Shown piece after piece: positions 38,817 through 46,117 of a DNA stretch of 64,000 bases. The DNA lies in assembly GCF_008632075.1 (NCBI RefSeq), contig NZ_VWVM01000003.1, positions 1 through 64,000 on the forward strand. The letters are read 5' to 3'. The position numbers and the translations under genes were made by a program. Position 1 is the first letter of the stretch. Each line of letters opens with the position of its first letter. The notes under the pieces are model-generated. The model was not told where the DNA came from. It worked only from the letters and a program-made list of their open reading frames with translations, and searched no databases. Origin of the DNA: Candidatus Pantoea gossypiicola. GTDB taxonomy: Bacteria > Pseudomonadota > Gammaproteobacteria > Enterobacterales > Enterobacteriaceae.

Positions 38817-38952
38817 CCGAACGGCTCACCGTGTCCAGCAGGATAAGGATGAGGAGCAGGGTAAGCACCTTGTGCTATCAGGCCTACGCCTTTGGTGAAT
38901 ACGTGCCTTGTCATTGCCGGCTTGCTTCAAAAAAGCAACAGTGTTTGTTATA

Positions 38953-38990
38953 TTTATTGCTCATTGATTGTTCACTTATGCGGCAATAAA
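38953..38990. promoter_or_regulatory. Inverted repeat upstream of the Rrf2 gene
   Basis: TTTATTGC (38953-38960) and GCAATAAA (38983-38990) are perfect arms 22 bases apart, 34 bases upstream of the rrf2 ATG. The AT-rich setting suits a promoter with an autoregulatory operator, which is typical of Rrf2 proteins. Confidence 0.4.
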
Positions 38991-39023
38991 ACAATAAGAT
39001 GCACCGCAACTCAGGATAAAGAA

Positions 39024-39518
39024 ATGCTTGATTACCGCTTCCCGACAGCTTTGCAAATGGTTCTGAGCGTAGCGATGGCGGAGCAAATGGGTAAACGCTC
39101 TACCAGCGCGATTCTGGCCTACGGGCTGGAAGCGAATCCCAGTTTCATTCGAAAATTAATGGTCCCGCTGACCCGTGACGGCATTATCGTCTCAACGCTG
39201 GGCCGTACCGGTTCGATTCATCTCGGCCGTCCTGCTGCGGAGATTACCCTCAAGGATATCTATGTCTCCGTCATCGAAGACAAAAAGATCTGGGCCGCGC
39301 GTCCTGATGTCGCGCCTCGCTGTCTGGTCAGTGCCAACCTCTGCTGGTACTTCAAATCGATAGCCGATGAAGCCGAGCAGGCGTCGCTGGATGTGCTGGC
39401 AAAACGCACCGTGGCAGATGCGCTCAACGAGCTGAAGAAACGCGATACCAGTAACTGCACCGCCGTACCGGAACCTGAACCCGAAGAGAGTGAAGAACTC
39501 TGCAAAAAAAGCCGCTGA
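39024..39518 (+). CDS. Rrf2 family transcriptional regulator
   Basis: A 164-residue protein starting MLDYRFPTALQMVLSVAMAE. The N-terminal winged helix reads STSAILAYGLEANPSFIRKLMVPLTRDGIIVSTLGRTGSIHLGRPAAEITLKDIY, the usual Rrf2 pattern. Cysteines of the IscR/NsrR iron-sulfur triad are not arranged as in those proteins: after the wing I see only C111 and C118, and a late C151. The tail is acidic (EPEPEESEELC). It may be a redox or metabolite sensor without a cluster, YwnA-like. I start at ATG 39024 after AGGATAAAG; the longer frame begins in unlike sequence. Confidence 0.82.
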   Translation: MLDYRFPTALQMVLSVAMAEQMGKRSTSAILAYGLEANPSFIRKLMVPLTRDGIIVSTLGRTGSIHLGRPAAEITLKDIYVSVIEDKKIWAARPDVAPRCLVSANLCWYFKSIADEAEQASLDVLAKRTVADALNELKKRDTSNCTAVPEPEPEESEELCKKSR

Positions 39519-39533
39519 TGAGCGGCTTTTTTT
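39503..39533 (+). terminator. Terminator of the Rrf2 gene
   Basis: AAAAAAAGCCGCT, GATG, AGCGGCTTTTTTT. The rrf2 stop codon lies inside the stem loop. The A and T tracts make it work on either strand. Confidence 0.85.
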
Positions 39534-39610
39534 ATGCGTGTCAAATGCACATTTCTGACCCTTTTTTCACCCAACCTGCCTTTCAGACACCTGTCTCCAT
39601 TAATCCCCAC

Positions 39611-39657
39611 TTGACCTCTTACTTCAGCAGAATAAAATGACTTCACTGTATGAAGTC
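39611..39657 (+). promoter_or_regulatory. Promoter and operator of the hicA/hicB-like pair
   Basis: TTGACC (39611-39616) and TAAAAT (39633-39638), 16 bases apart, form a good sigma-70 promoter. Immediately after it the perfect inverted repeat GACTTCA-CTGTA-TGAAGTC (39639-39657) ends three bases before the GGAG of the toxin gene. That placement suits autorepression by the antitoxin. Confidence 0.6.
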
Positions 39658-39669
39658 GCGGAGATCAGG

Positions 39670-39950
39670 ATGAACGACGCCGTCAGGAACTTAAGGAAAA
39701 ACAGCGTGAAACGCTGGAGCAGATATTTCAAACGCCGCCGCCGTCCGGCTTAAAATGGCAGGCTGTTGAGTCACTTATCAGGGCACTGGGCGGAGAGATT
39801 AAAGAGGGTAGCGGTTCACGGGTGCGTTTTCTTCTCAGAGGAAAAATTGCGCGGTTTCATCGCCCACATCCTTCGCCAGATACTGATAAAGGGGCTGTTG
39901 TTAATCTGCGTGAATGGCTGGAAAGTATTGGAGTCGATCCCTATGAATAA
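39670..39950 (+). pseudogene. hicA: HicA-like mRNA interferase toxin, apparently frameshifted near its start
   Basis: The reading frame ending at TAA 39948-39950 encodes about 90 residues, including ETLEQIFQTPPPSGLKWQAV, ALGGEIKEGSGSRVRFLL, FHRPHPSPDTDKGAVVNLRE and WLESIGVDPYE. This is the HicA/YcfA toxin fold (RNA-cleaving double-stranded-RNA-binding-like domain). No ATG, GTG or TTG opens this frame before the conserved part: it is open only from 39654, after a TGA. The well-placed ATG at 39670, preceded by GGAG, is in another frame (MNDAVRNLRKNS...). Adding one base after 39677 would join the ATG to the toxin frame. So it is either a recent frameshift that silences the toxin, a sequencing error, or a start from a rare codon such as CTG. 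Confidence 0.7.
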
Positions 39951-40299
39951 TCGTTCAAATTCATCAATCACCGTCGCCGGGCAACCCGCAGTTATCACCT
40001 ATGCTCCCGAAATCAATATGTTCCGTGGACGCTTTACTGGCCTGTCTGGCTATTGTGATTTTGTCTCTGACAGCGTGCAAGGTTTGCATAAAGAAGGGGA
40101 AATTTCGCTGCGTGAATACCTGGAAGATTGCGCTGCCTCCGGCATTAATCCCTATGCGGAGCAGGAAAAAATTAAGACCTTCACGCTGCGCTACCCTGAA
40201 TCGCTGGGCGTGCGGCTGTCGCAGGCTGCGGCCCAAAATGAAACCTCGCTGAATGCGTTTATCATTGAAACGCTGAATGAAAAATTAAGGCAGCGTTAA
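39943..40299 (+). CDS. hicB: HicB-like antitoxin
   Basis: A 118-residue protein beginning MNNRSNSSITVAGQPAVI. Its start overlaps the end of the toxin-like frame by eight bases. The N-terminal half (ITYAPEINMFRGRFTGLSGYCDFVSDSVQGL) is the partial RNase H-like HicB fold, and the C-terminal TFTLRYPESLGVRLSQAAAQNETSLNAFIIETLNEKL is a ribbon-helix-helix DNA-binding domain. This is the chromosomal HicB type that both neutralises the toxin and represses the operon. The frame is fully intact. Confidence 0.85.
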   Translation: MNNRSNSSITVAGQPAVITYAPEINMFRGRFTGLSGYCDFVSDSVQGLHKEGEISLREYLEDCAASGINPYAEQEKIKTFTLRYPESLGVRLSQAAAQNETSLNAFIIETLNEKLRQR

Positions 40300-40321
40300 T
40301 CAACATGCTGCCAATCTCAGA

Positions 40322-40352
40322 CAAAAAAAGGGGCGATCATCCGATCGCCCCT
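40322..40352 (-). terminator. Terminator of oqxAB
   Basis: On the minus strand GGGGCGATC, loop GGAT, GATCGCCCC is followed by TTTTTTT, 16 bases after the oqxB stop. The T/A tracts make it potentially bidirectional with hicB. Confidence 0.85.
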
Positions 40353-40367
40353 GTTAACGTTTACGGT

Positions 40368-43300
40368 TTACGCCGTCACGGTTTCGGCATCTCCTGACCG
40401 GCGCGTCACCAGCTTGCGCAGGGCGACGTAGAACACCGGCGTCAGGAAAAGGCCGAACAGCGTCACGCCGAGCATGCCGGAGAAGACGGTAATCCCGGTC
40501 ACGCCGCGTACTTCTGCACCTGCGCCTTCACCCAGAATCAGCGGTATGGTACCGGCGATAAAGGCGATGGAGGTCATCACAATCGGACGCAGACGCAGGC
40601 GACACGCTTCCAGCGCCGCTTCGATAATCCCTTTGCCCTGAATCTCCAGCTCACGCGCAAATTCCACGATAAGAATCGCGTTCTTACAGGCCAGCCCCAT
40701 CAGCACCACCAGTCCGACCTGTACGAAGACGTTGTTATCACCGCCGGTCAGCCAGACGCCAAACAGCGCAGAAAGCATCGTCATCGGCACAATCAGGATC
40801 ACCGCCAGCGGCAGCGTCCAGCTCTCATACAGCGCCGCCAGCACCAGAAACGCCAGCAGGACGGCCATCGGGAAGACAATCAGCGCGGTATTGCCCTGGG
40901 TTGACTGCTGATAGCTCAGGTCGGTCCACTCGATGTTCATACCGTTAGGCAACAGCTGACCGGACATTGCTTCCAGCTGACTCATCGCCTGCGCCGAAGA
41001 GAGCACGCGCGGGTCGGCATCGCCAATCAAATCCGCCGCCGGATAACCGTTATAGCGGATCACCGGGTCGGGACCGTAAGTGGTGGTGATATTAACCATG
41101 CTGCCAATCGGCACCATCTCACCGCGATCGTTACGGGTACGCAGGTTAGCAATATCTTCGACACTGTCGCGGAACTCACCATCTGCCTGCGCCATGACCC
41201 GCCAGGTGCGACCAAAGCGGTTAAAGTCATTCACGTATGACGAGCCAAGATAGGTCTGCAGCGTGCTGAACAGTGCGGTCAGCGACACGCCCTGGGCTTT
41301 GGCTTTATCCCGGTCAACCTGCACATCAAGCTGTGGAACGTTGGCCTGATAGGAGGAGATAGGGAAGTGCATCCCTGGCGTCTGCATTATGCTGCCTGAC
41401 AGCGTATTAATCGCCGTTTGCAACGCGCCATAGCCCAGGCCGGCACGGTCCTGCACATACAGTGAATAGCCAGAGCCTTGTCCCAGTCCCAGAATCGGCG
41501 GCGGCATAATCGAGAAACCAAAGCCCTGCTGGATTTGCGCGATCTTCGCATTGATCTCCGCGTTGATCTCCGCCGCGGTGTGCCTGCGCTCACTGAACGG
41601 CTTCAGGCCGAAGAACACCGTGCCGCTGTTCGGGGTATTGGTGAACTGCAGCGCATTCAGGCCGGGGAAGGCCACCGCATAGGCGACGCCTTCGGTCTGC
41701 ATACCGATTTCGCTCATCTTACGAATCACTTCATCGGTGCGGGCCAGTGAGGAGCCTTCCGGCATCTTCACGCCACCAATCAGATAGAGCTTATCCTGGG
41801 TTGGGATAAAGCCACCCGGCACGGTGTGGAACATAAAACCGGCACCAGCCAGCAACAGGATATAAACGCCAAATACCGCGCCACGGCGACGCAGCGTGCG
41901 GCCTACCAGCGATTCATAACCGTGCGCGCTGCGCTGGAAGAAGCGGTTAAACGGACGGAACAGCCAGCCGAACAGGGCATCGATGATCCGCGTCAACCGA
42001 TCTTTCGGCGCGTCATGTCCTTTCAGCAGCATCGCCGCCAGCGCAGGCGAAAGCGTCAGCGAGTTAATCGCCGAGATCACCGTAGAGATCGCGATAGTGG
42101 TGGCGAACTGCTTGTAGAACTGCCCGGTCACGCCGGAAAGAAACGCCATCGGCACAAATACGGCGCACAGCACCAGCGCAATGGCGATGATCGGCCCGGA
42201 GACCTCGCGCATCGCCTGATGGGCGGCGGCGCGCGGAGACAGCCCCATCTCAATGTTACGTTCGACGTTCTCCACGACCACAATGGCGTCATCTACCACG
42301 ATACCAATTGCCAGTACCAGCCCAAACAGGCTCAGGGTGTTCAGTGAGAAGCCAAGCAGATAGAGCACGCTAAAGGTACCCACCACCGACACCGGCACCG
42401 CCAGCAGCGGAATGATCGAGGCGCGCCAGGTCTGCAGGAACAGAATCACCACCAGCACCACCAGGATCACCGCTTCCAGCAAAGTCTGAACCACGGCCTT
42501 AATCGAGTCGCGGACAAACACTGTCGGATCGTAAGGCGCAGCCCATTTCACATCGTTGGGGAAACGGGTTGCCAGCTCATCCATTTTGGCGCGCACCGCA
42601 TTAGAGAGATCGATGGCGTTGGCACCCGGAGCCTGGAAGATGCCGATTCCGACCGCATCTTTATTATTGAGCTGGGAGCGCAGGGCGTAACTGCCCGATC
42701 CCATCTCAATCCGCGCTACATCGCGCAGCCGCACCAGCGAACCATCTTCAGACGTTTTCAGGATGATATCGCCGAACTGCTGCTCGCTCTCCAGTCGCCC
42801 CTGGGTGTTGATCGACAGCAGGAAGTCACTCTGCTTTTTCAGCGGCTCTGCGCCCAGCTGACCGGCAGAGACCTGGACGTTCTGCTCCTGCATCGCCGTC
42901 ACCACGTCAGCGGCGGTCAGGCCACGCGCAGCGACTTTGTTGGGATCAAGCCAGACGCGCATCGCATATTCGCCCGCGCCAAAAATCTGGATCTGACCGA
43001 CACCCGGCAGGCGCGCCAGCTCATCTTTCACCTTGAGCGTGGCGTAGTTACGCAGGTAGAGCGAATCATAGGTATTGTTGGGTGAGAACATGTGCACGAC
43101 CAGCGTCAGCGTCGGCGACATCTTCTGGGTGGTAACACCCAACCGACGCACATCTTCCGGCAAACGGGCTTCCGCCTGTGCCACGCGGTTCTGCACCTGC
43201 ACCTGTGCCTGATCGGGATCGGTGCCCGGACGGAAAGTCACGGTCGTCACCAGCACGCCATCCGAACCGGCCACTGACTTCATGTACATCATGTTTTCGA

Positions 43301-43520
43301 CGCCGTTGATCGCCTCTTCCAGTGGCGTCGCCACGGAATCCGCAATCACTTTCGGGTTAGCGCCTGGATACTCGGCGCGTACCTGCACGCTGGGTGGCAC
43401 GACGTCGGGGTACTCACTGATTGGCAGCAGCGGGATGGCAATCATGCCGGTGACAAAAATCAGAATCGACAGCACCGCAGCAAAAATAGGCCGGTCGATA
43501 AAAAAGCGGGAAAAGTCCAT
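40368..43520 (-). CDS. oqxB: RND multidrug efflux pump, inner-membrane transporter OqxB
   Basis: A 1050-residue HAE1-type RND pump with 12 helices and two large periplasmic loops. It starts MDFSRFFIDRPIFAAVLSIL and contains GIVVDDAIVVVENVERN with the proton-relay aspartates in helix 4. Length and sequence follow Klebsiella OqxB very closely (for example YDSLYLRNYATLKVKDELAR and GLGQGSGYSLYVQDR). OqxAB exports quinolones, olaquindox, nitrofurantoin and biocides with TolC. It is downstream of oqxA with a 12-base gap. No outer-membrane component is encoded beside it. Confidence 0.93.
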   Translation of the reverse strand: MDFSRFFIDRPIFAAVLSILIFVTGMIAIPLLPISEYPDVVPPSVQVRAEYPGANPKVIADSVATPLEEAINGVENMMYMKSVAGSDGVLVTTVTFRPGTDPDQAQVQVQNRVAQAEARLPEDVRRLGVTTQKMSPTLTLVVHMFSPNNTYDSLYLRNYATLKVKDELARLPGVGQIQIFGAGEYAMRVWLDPNKVAARGLTAADVVTAMQEQNVQVSAGQLGAEPLKKQSDFLLSINTQGRLESEQQFGDIILKTSEDGSLVRLRDVARIEMGSGSYALRSQLNNKDAVGIGIFQAPGANAIDLSNAVRAKMDELATRFPNDVKWAAPYDPTVFVRDSIKAVVQTLLEAVILVVLVVILFLQTWRASIIPLLAVPVSVVGTFSVLYLLGFSLNTLSLFGLVLAIGIVVDDAIVVVENVERNIEMGLSPRAAAHQAMREVSGPIIAIALVLCAVFVPMAFLSGVTGQFYKQFATTIAISTVISAINSLTLSPALAAMLLKGHDAPKDRLTRIIDALFGWLFRPFNRFFQRSAHGYESLVGRTLRRRGAVFGVYILLLAGAGFMFHTVPGGFIPTQDKLYLIGGVKMPEGSSLARTDEVIRKMSEIGMQTEGVAYAVAFPGLNALQFTNTPNSGTVFFGLKPFSERRHTAAEINAEINAKIAQIQQGFGFSIMPPPILGLGQGSGYSLYVQDRAGLGYGALQTAINTLSGSIMQTPGMHFPISSYQANVPQLDVQVDRDKAKAQGVSLTALFSTLQTYLGSSYVNDFNRFGRTWRVMAQADGEFRDSVEDIANLRTRNDRGEMVPIGSMVNITTTYGPDPVIRYNGYPAADLIGDADPRVLSSAQAMSQLEAMSGQLLPNGMNIEWTDLSYQQSTQGNTALIVFPMAVLLAFLVLAALYESWTLPLAVILIVPMTMLSALFGVWLTGGDNNVFVQVGLVVLMGLACKNAILIVEFARELEIQGKGIIEAALEACRLRLRPIVMTSIAFIAGTIPLILGEGAGAEVRGVTGITVFSGMLGVTLFGLFLTPVFYVALRKLVTRRSGDAETVTA

Positions 43521-43532
43521 AGCGGCCTCGAA

Positions 43533-44687
43533 TTATTGAGCGGCTGCCGCACGCATGGCGACCTGCTGAGCAGTGACCGGCATGCCGGGCATAAATACTT
43601 TTTGCAGACCGGCAATGATGACTTTGTCACCGGCTTGCAGACCCGATTTAACGATACGCAGGCCATCCACCATCGCGCCGGGTTGGATATCGCGCCGCTG
43701 TGCTTTACCTTCCCCATCCACCACGTAGACATATTTGCGATCCTGATCGGTCAGGACGGCTTTATCGTCAATCAGCACCGCCTCAAACTGCGCGCTGCCA
43801 GGCAGACGCACACGGGCAAACAGCCCCGGCGTGAACTGACGCTGCTGATTGTCGAGCAGGGCGCGCATACGAATGGTGCCGGTACTGGCGGTCAGCTGGT
43901 TATCCATGAAGTCGATCCTGCCCTGATGCGGAAAACCCTGTTCGCCGACCAGCCCAATCTCAGCGGGAAGGGCATGGCGCTGCTGGCCCTGACGCGCCAT
44001 CGCCTGATAGTTGAGGAAGGTGTTTTCATCGACATCGAAGTAGACATACATCTGTTGCTGCGACACCAGCGTGGTCAGCACACTGGCGCTGTCGCCAGCG
44101 GTCACCAGGTTACCCGCGGTGATCATCGCCCGGCTGGCGCGACCATCAATCGGTGCGGTAACGCGGGTGAAGTCGAGGTTCAGCTGCGCCATATCGACCG
44201 CGGCTTCGGCAGCCAGCACATCGGCCTGCGCCTGGCTGGCAGCAGAGCGACGCTGTTCCCACGCCTCGCGCGAAATCGCCTGCGTGCCAATCAGCTTCTC
44301 GCTGCGGCCCGATTCGCTGCGGGCCAGACTGGCCTGACTGCGCGCCCGCGCCAGTTCCGCTTTAGCCTGCTCCAGCGCCGCGCGGTAGCTCCGGTCATCA
44401 ATGGTAAACAGCACCTGACCTTTTCTGACTTCATCGCCTTCGCGATAGTTAACGGCGTCGATATAGCCCGAGACGCGTGGCCGCAGCTGTACGCTCTGCA
44501 CCGCTTCCACCCGGCCATTGAAATTGTCCCACTGGCTGACCGGCTTGATCAGCACCGGCGCGGCACTCACCTCCGGCGGTGGCGGTGGGGCATTTTGCGC
44601 CACACCTTTATCGCAGCCGCTCAGTTGCGTGATGAGCAGTACCATCCCTAAGAGGGTTAAACCCTGACGAACCCGGTTCGTAATCAT
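43533..44687 (-). CDS. oqxA: RND efflux pump periplasmic adaptor OqxA
   Basis: A 384-residue membrane-fusion protein (Klebsiella OqxA 391). It has a lipoprotein signal ending LSGC at Cys25, a biotinyl-lipoyl-like half RPRVSGYIDAVNYREGDEVRKGQ, a helical hairpin (about 100-160), and the second half LNLDFTRVTAPIDGRASRAMI. Sequence blocks QSVQLRPRVSGYID and IDDKAVLTDQDRKYVYVVD identify it as OqxA rather than AcrA. It is the first gene of oqxAB and is divergent from a MarA/SoxS-like activator across a 301-base gap. Confidence 0.92.
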   Translation of the reverse strand: MITNRVRQGLTLLGMVLLITQLSGCDKGVAQNAPPPPPEVSAAPVLIKPVSQWDNFNGRVEAVQSVQLRPRVSGYIDAVNYREGDEVRKGQVLFTIDDRSYRAALEQAKAELARARSQASLARSESGRSEKLIGTQAISREAWEQRRSAASQAQADVLAAEAAVDMAQLNLDFTRVTAPIDGRASRAMITAGNLVTAGDSASVLTTLVSQQQMYVYFDVDENTFLNYQAMARQGQQRHALPAEIGLVGEQGFPHQGRIDFMDNQLTASTGTIRMRALLDNQQRQFTPGLFARVRLPGSAQFEAVLIDDKAVLTDQDRKYVYVVDGEGKAQRRDIQPGAMVDGLRIVKSGLQAGDKVIIAGLQKVFMPGMPVTAQQVAMRAAAAQ

Positions 44688-44988
44688 TGTTGTTATTCCG
44701 CGATAGATATAAAAGACGACCTGCAGGCCAATATTTGCAACTTTTAAGATTGCAATTAATCGCAGGGAGTGTAGGCTTGCGTCGCGGGCAACTGCAAGAA
44801 TAACAGATACACTTTATGTGCGGTTTTAGGCAGAGCGATGAAAGCCTGACCAGTTGCGCTAAAACCCTATAAACAGTGCGGCATTTAATGTACTAATAAA
44901 ACTTGCATTAAATGGCATAGTCAGCCACCCTTAAGTGTAACTGCAACTGATACTAATACTTTTCGCTACAGCGACGGGAGAGACTGGA
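44688..44988. promoter_or_regulatory. Divergent control region of oqxAB and the MarA/SoxS-like gene
   Basis: No gene is present. A perfect 9-bp inverted repeat, CATTTAATG (44882-44890) and CATTAAATG (44906-44914), 15 bases apart, lies near the middle of an AT-rich stretch and is the best operator candidate. I could not find a convincing marbox by eye. Confidence 0.5.
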
Positions 44989-45330
44989 ATGATGAGTGAC
45001 GCCTTTATTCACGATTTAATCGACTGGATTGATAACAACATTGAAGCACGCCTGGACCTGGATACGGTTTCAGAACGCGCGGGTTACTCCAAATGGCACC
45101 TGCAGCGTATGTTCAAAGAACATACCGGTTACCCACTGGGTGAATACATTCGGGTTAAGAAGCTGAAGAAATCAGCCGATCGTCTGACCAGCACCGATGA
45201 ACCGATTCTCAATGTGGCGATCTCGTTAGGGTTCGACTCCCAACAGTCCTTTAACCGCAGCTTCAAACGTCAGTATGGTGTCGCGCCGGGTGCATGGCGT
45301 CGTCACAGCGGGGAATCGCACGCCGCATAA
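44989..45330 (+). CDS. AraC-family activator of the MarA/SoxS/RamA type
   Basis: A 113-residue protein with only the double helix-turn-helix domain, so it has no sensor part and probably acts by its concentration. RAGYSKWHLQRMFKEHTGYPLGEYIR (first motif) and LGFDSQQSFNRSFKRQYGVAPGAWR (second motif) equal the MarA/SoxS pattern. It cannot be assigned firmly to MarA, SoxS, RamA or RarA. Its divergent position beside oqxAB recalls Klebsiella, where rarA lies near oqxAB and activates it. GGGAGAGACTGG precedes two adjacent ATGs. Confidence 0.85.
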   Translation: MMSDAFIHDLIDWIDNNIEARLDLDTVSERAGYSKWHLQRMFKEHTGYPLGEYIRVKKLKKSADRLTSTDEPILNVAISLGFDSQQSFNRSFKRQYGVAPGAWRRHSGESHAA

Positions 45331-45416
45331 CCTCGCCAGGGCCAGCTTGTCTGGCCCGCGCTTTTCTCCGCGCGCAAAACTGGTATCATCTGCGTCCTGT
45401 TGTCTGGGATGCCATC

Positions 45417-45851
45417 ATGTCAAAAAAACTCTGGATTGGACTTTTCCTTGTCCTCGCGGCCTGTTTCTACGGCCTTAAACCTTATCTGAACACCGTTTCA
45501 GCCCCTGCCGAGGCGGATATCGCCACCCTGACTGACGCCCATACCGTGGCGCGCTGGGTGTTGCAGCATCAGCAATTACCGGACTACTACCTCACTAAAA
45601 GTGATGCGCGTAAGCGTGGCTGGAATCCGGCCAAAGGGAATCTGTGCGAGGTGCTGCCGGGCAGAGCTATCGGCGGCGATCGCTTTTCCAACCGTGAAAA
45701 GCGTCTGCCAGCACGTGCGGGCCGTCAGTGGTATGAAGCGGATGTGAATTATCGCTGCGGTCACCGCGACGCCGACCGCCTGGTTTACTCCTCTGACGGG
45801 CTGGTATTCCTCTCCACCGATCACTACCGCAGCTTCAGACAGGTGCCCTGA
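45417..45851 (+). CDS. Barnase-family ribonuclease with N-terminal signal or lipoprotein anchor
   Basis: A 144-residue guanyl-specific ribonuclease of the barnase/binase type. With an offset of 34, the barnase active residues are all present: Lys61 (27), Arg93 (59), Glu94 (60), general base Glu107 (73), Arg117 (83), Arg121 (87) and general acid His136 (102). The N-terminus MSKKLWIGLFLVLAAC is hydrophobic and fits a lipobox (LAAC, Cys16), so the enzyme may be a lipoprotein or be secreted. Cys77 and Cys114 in the domain could form a disulfide. A barstar-like gene starts two bases after its stop. Confidence 0.88.
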   Translation: MSKKLWIGLFLVLAACFYGLKPYLNTVSAPAEADIATLTDAHTVARWVLQHQQLPDYYLTKSDARKRGWNPAKGNLCEVLPGRAIGGDRFSNREKRLPARAGRQWYEADVNYRCGHRDADRLVYSSDGLVFLSTDHYRSFRQVP

Positions 45852-45853
45852 TC

Positions 45854-46117
45854 ATGCTTAACCTGACCTTTGACCTGCGTCAGCTCACTACGCGTGCGGC
45901 CTTTTATCAGCAGTTTGCTGAGCAGAGCGGCTGCCCGCAGAGCTTCGGACATAATCTGGATGCATTGTGGGACTGGCTGACGGGCGGGATGGCGCTGCCT
46001 GCCACGATGTGGCTGCAGCACTATGCTGCGCATGAAGCGGATTTAGCGCCGGTGCTGGCGCTGCTGGAAGAGGCGGCGCAGTCGCTGGAGGGCGAACTGC
46101 GCCTGATTATTGATTAA
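45854..46117 (+). CDS. Barstar-family ribonuclease inhibitor
   Basis: An 87-residue cytoplasmic inhibitor. The barnase-binding segment of barstar, YGENLDALWD, appears as FGHNLDALWD with the key acidic residues Asp36 and Asp40. Length and order of elements equal barstar (90 residues). It is coupled to the ribonuclease gene, so it protects the cell from the enzyme before export. It overlaps the convergent srfC by four bases. Confidence 0.9.
   Translation: MLNLTFDLRQLTTRAAFYQQFAEQSGCPQSFGHNLDALWDWLTGGMALPATMWLQHYAAHEADLAPVLALLEEAAQSLEGELRLIID

Noticed and set aside
43536..44651. 371-codon frame antisense to oqxA
   Set aside because: A codon-bias shadow of oqxA; composition is Arg/His/Gln-rich and no family is recognised.
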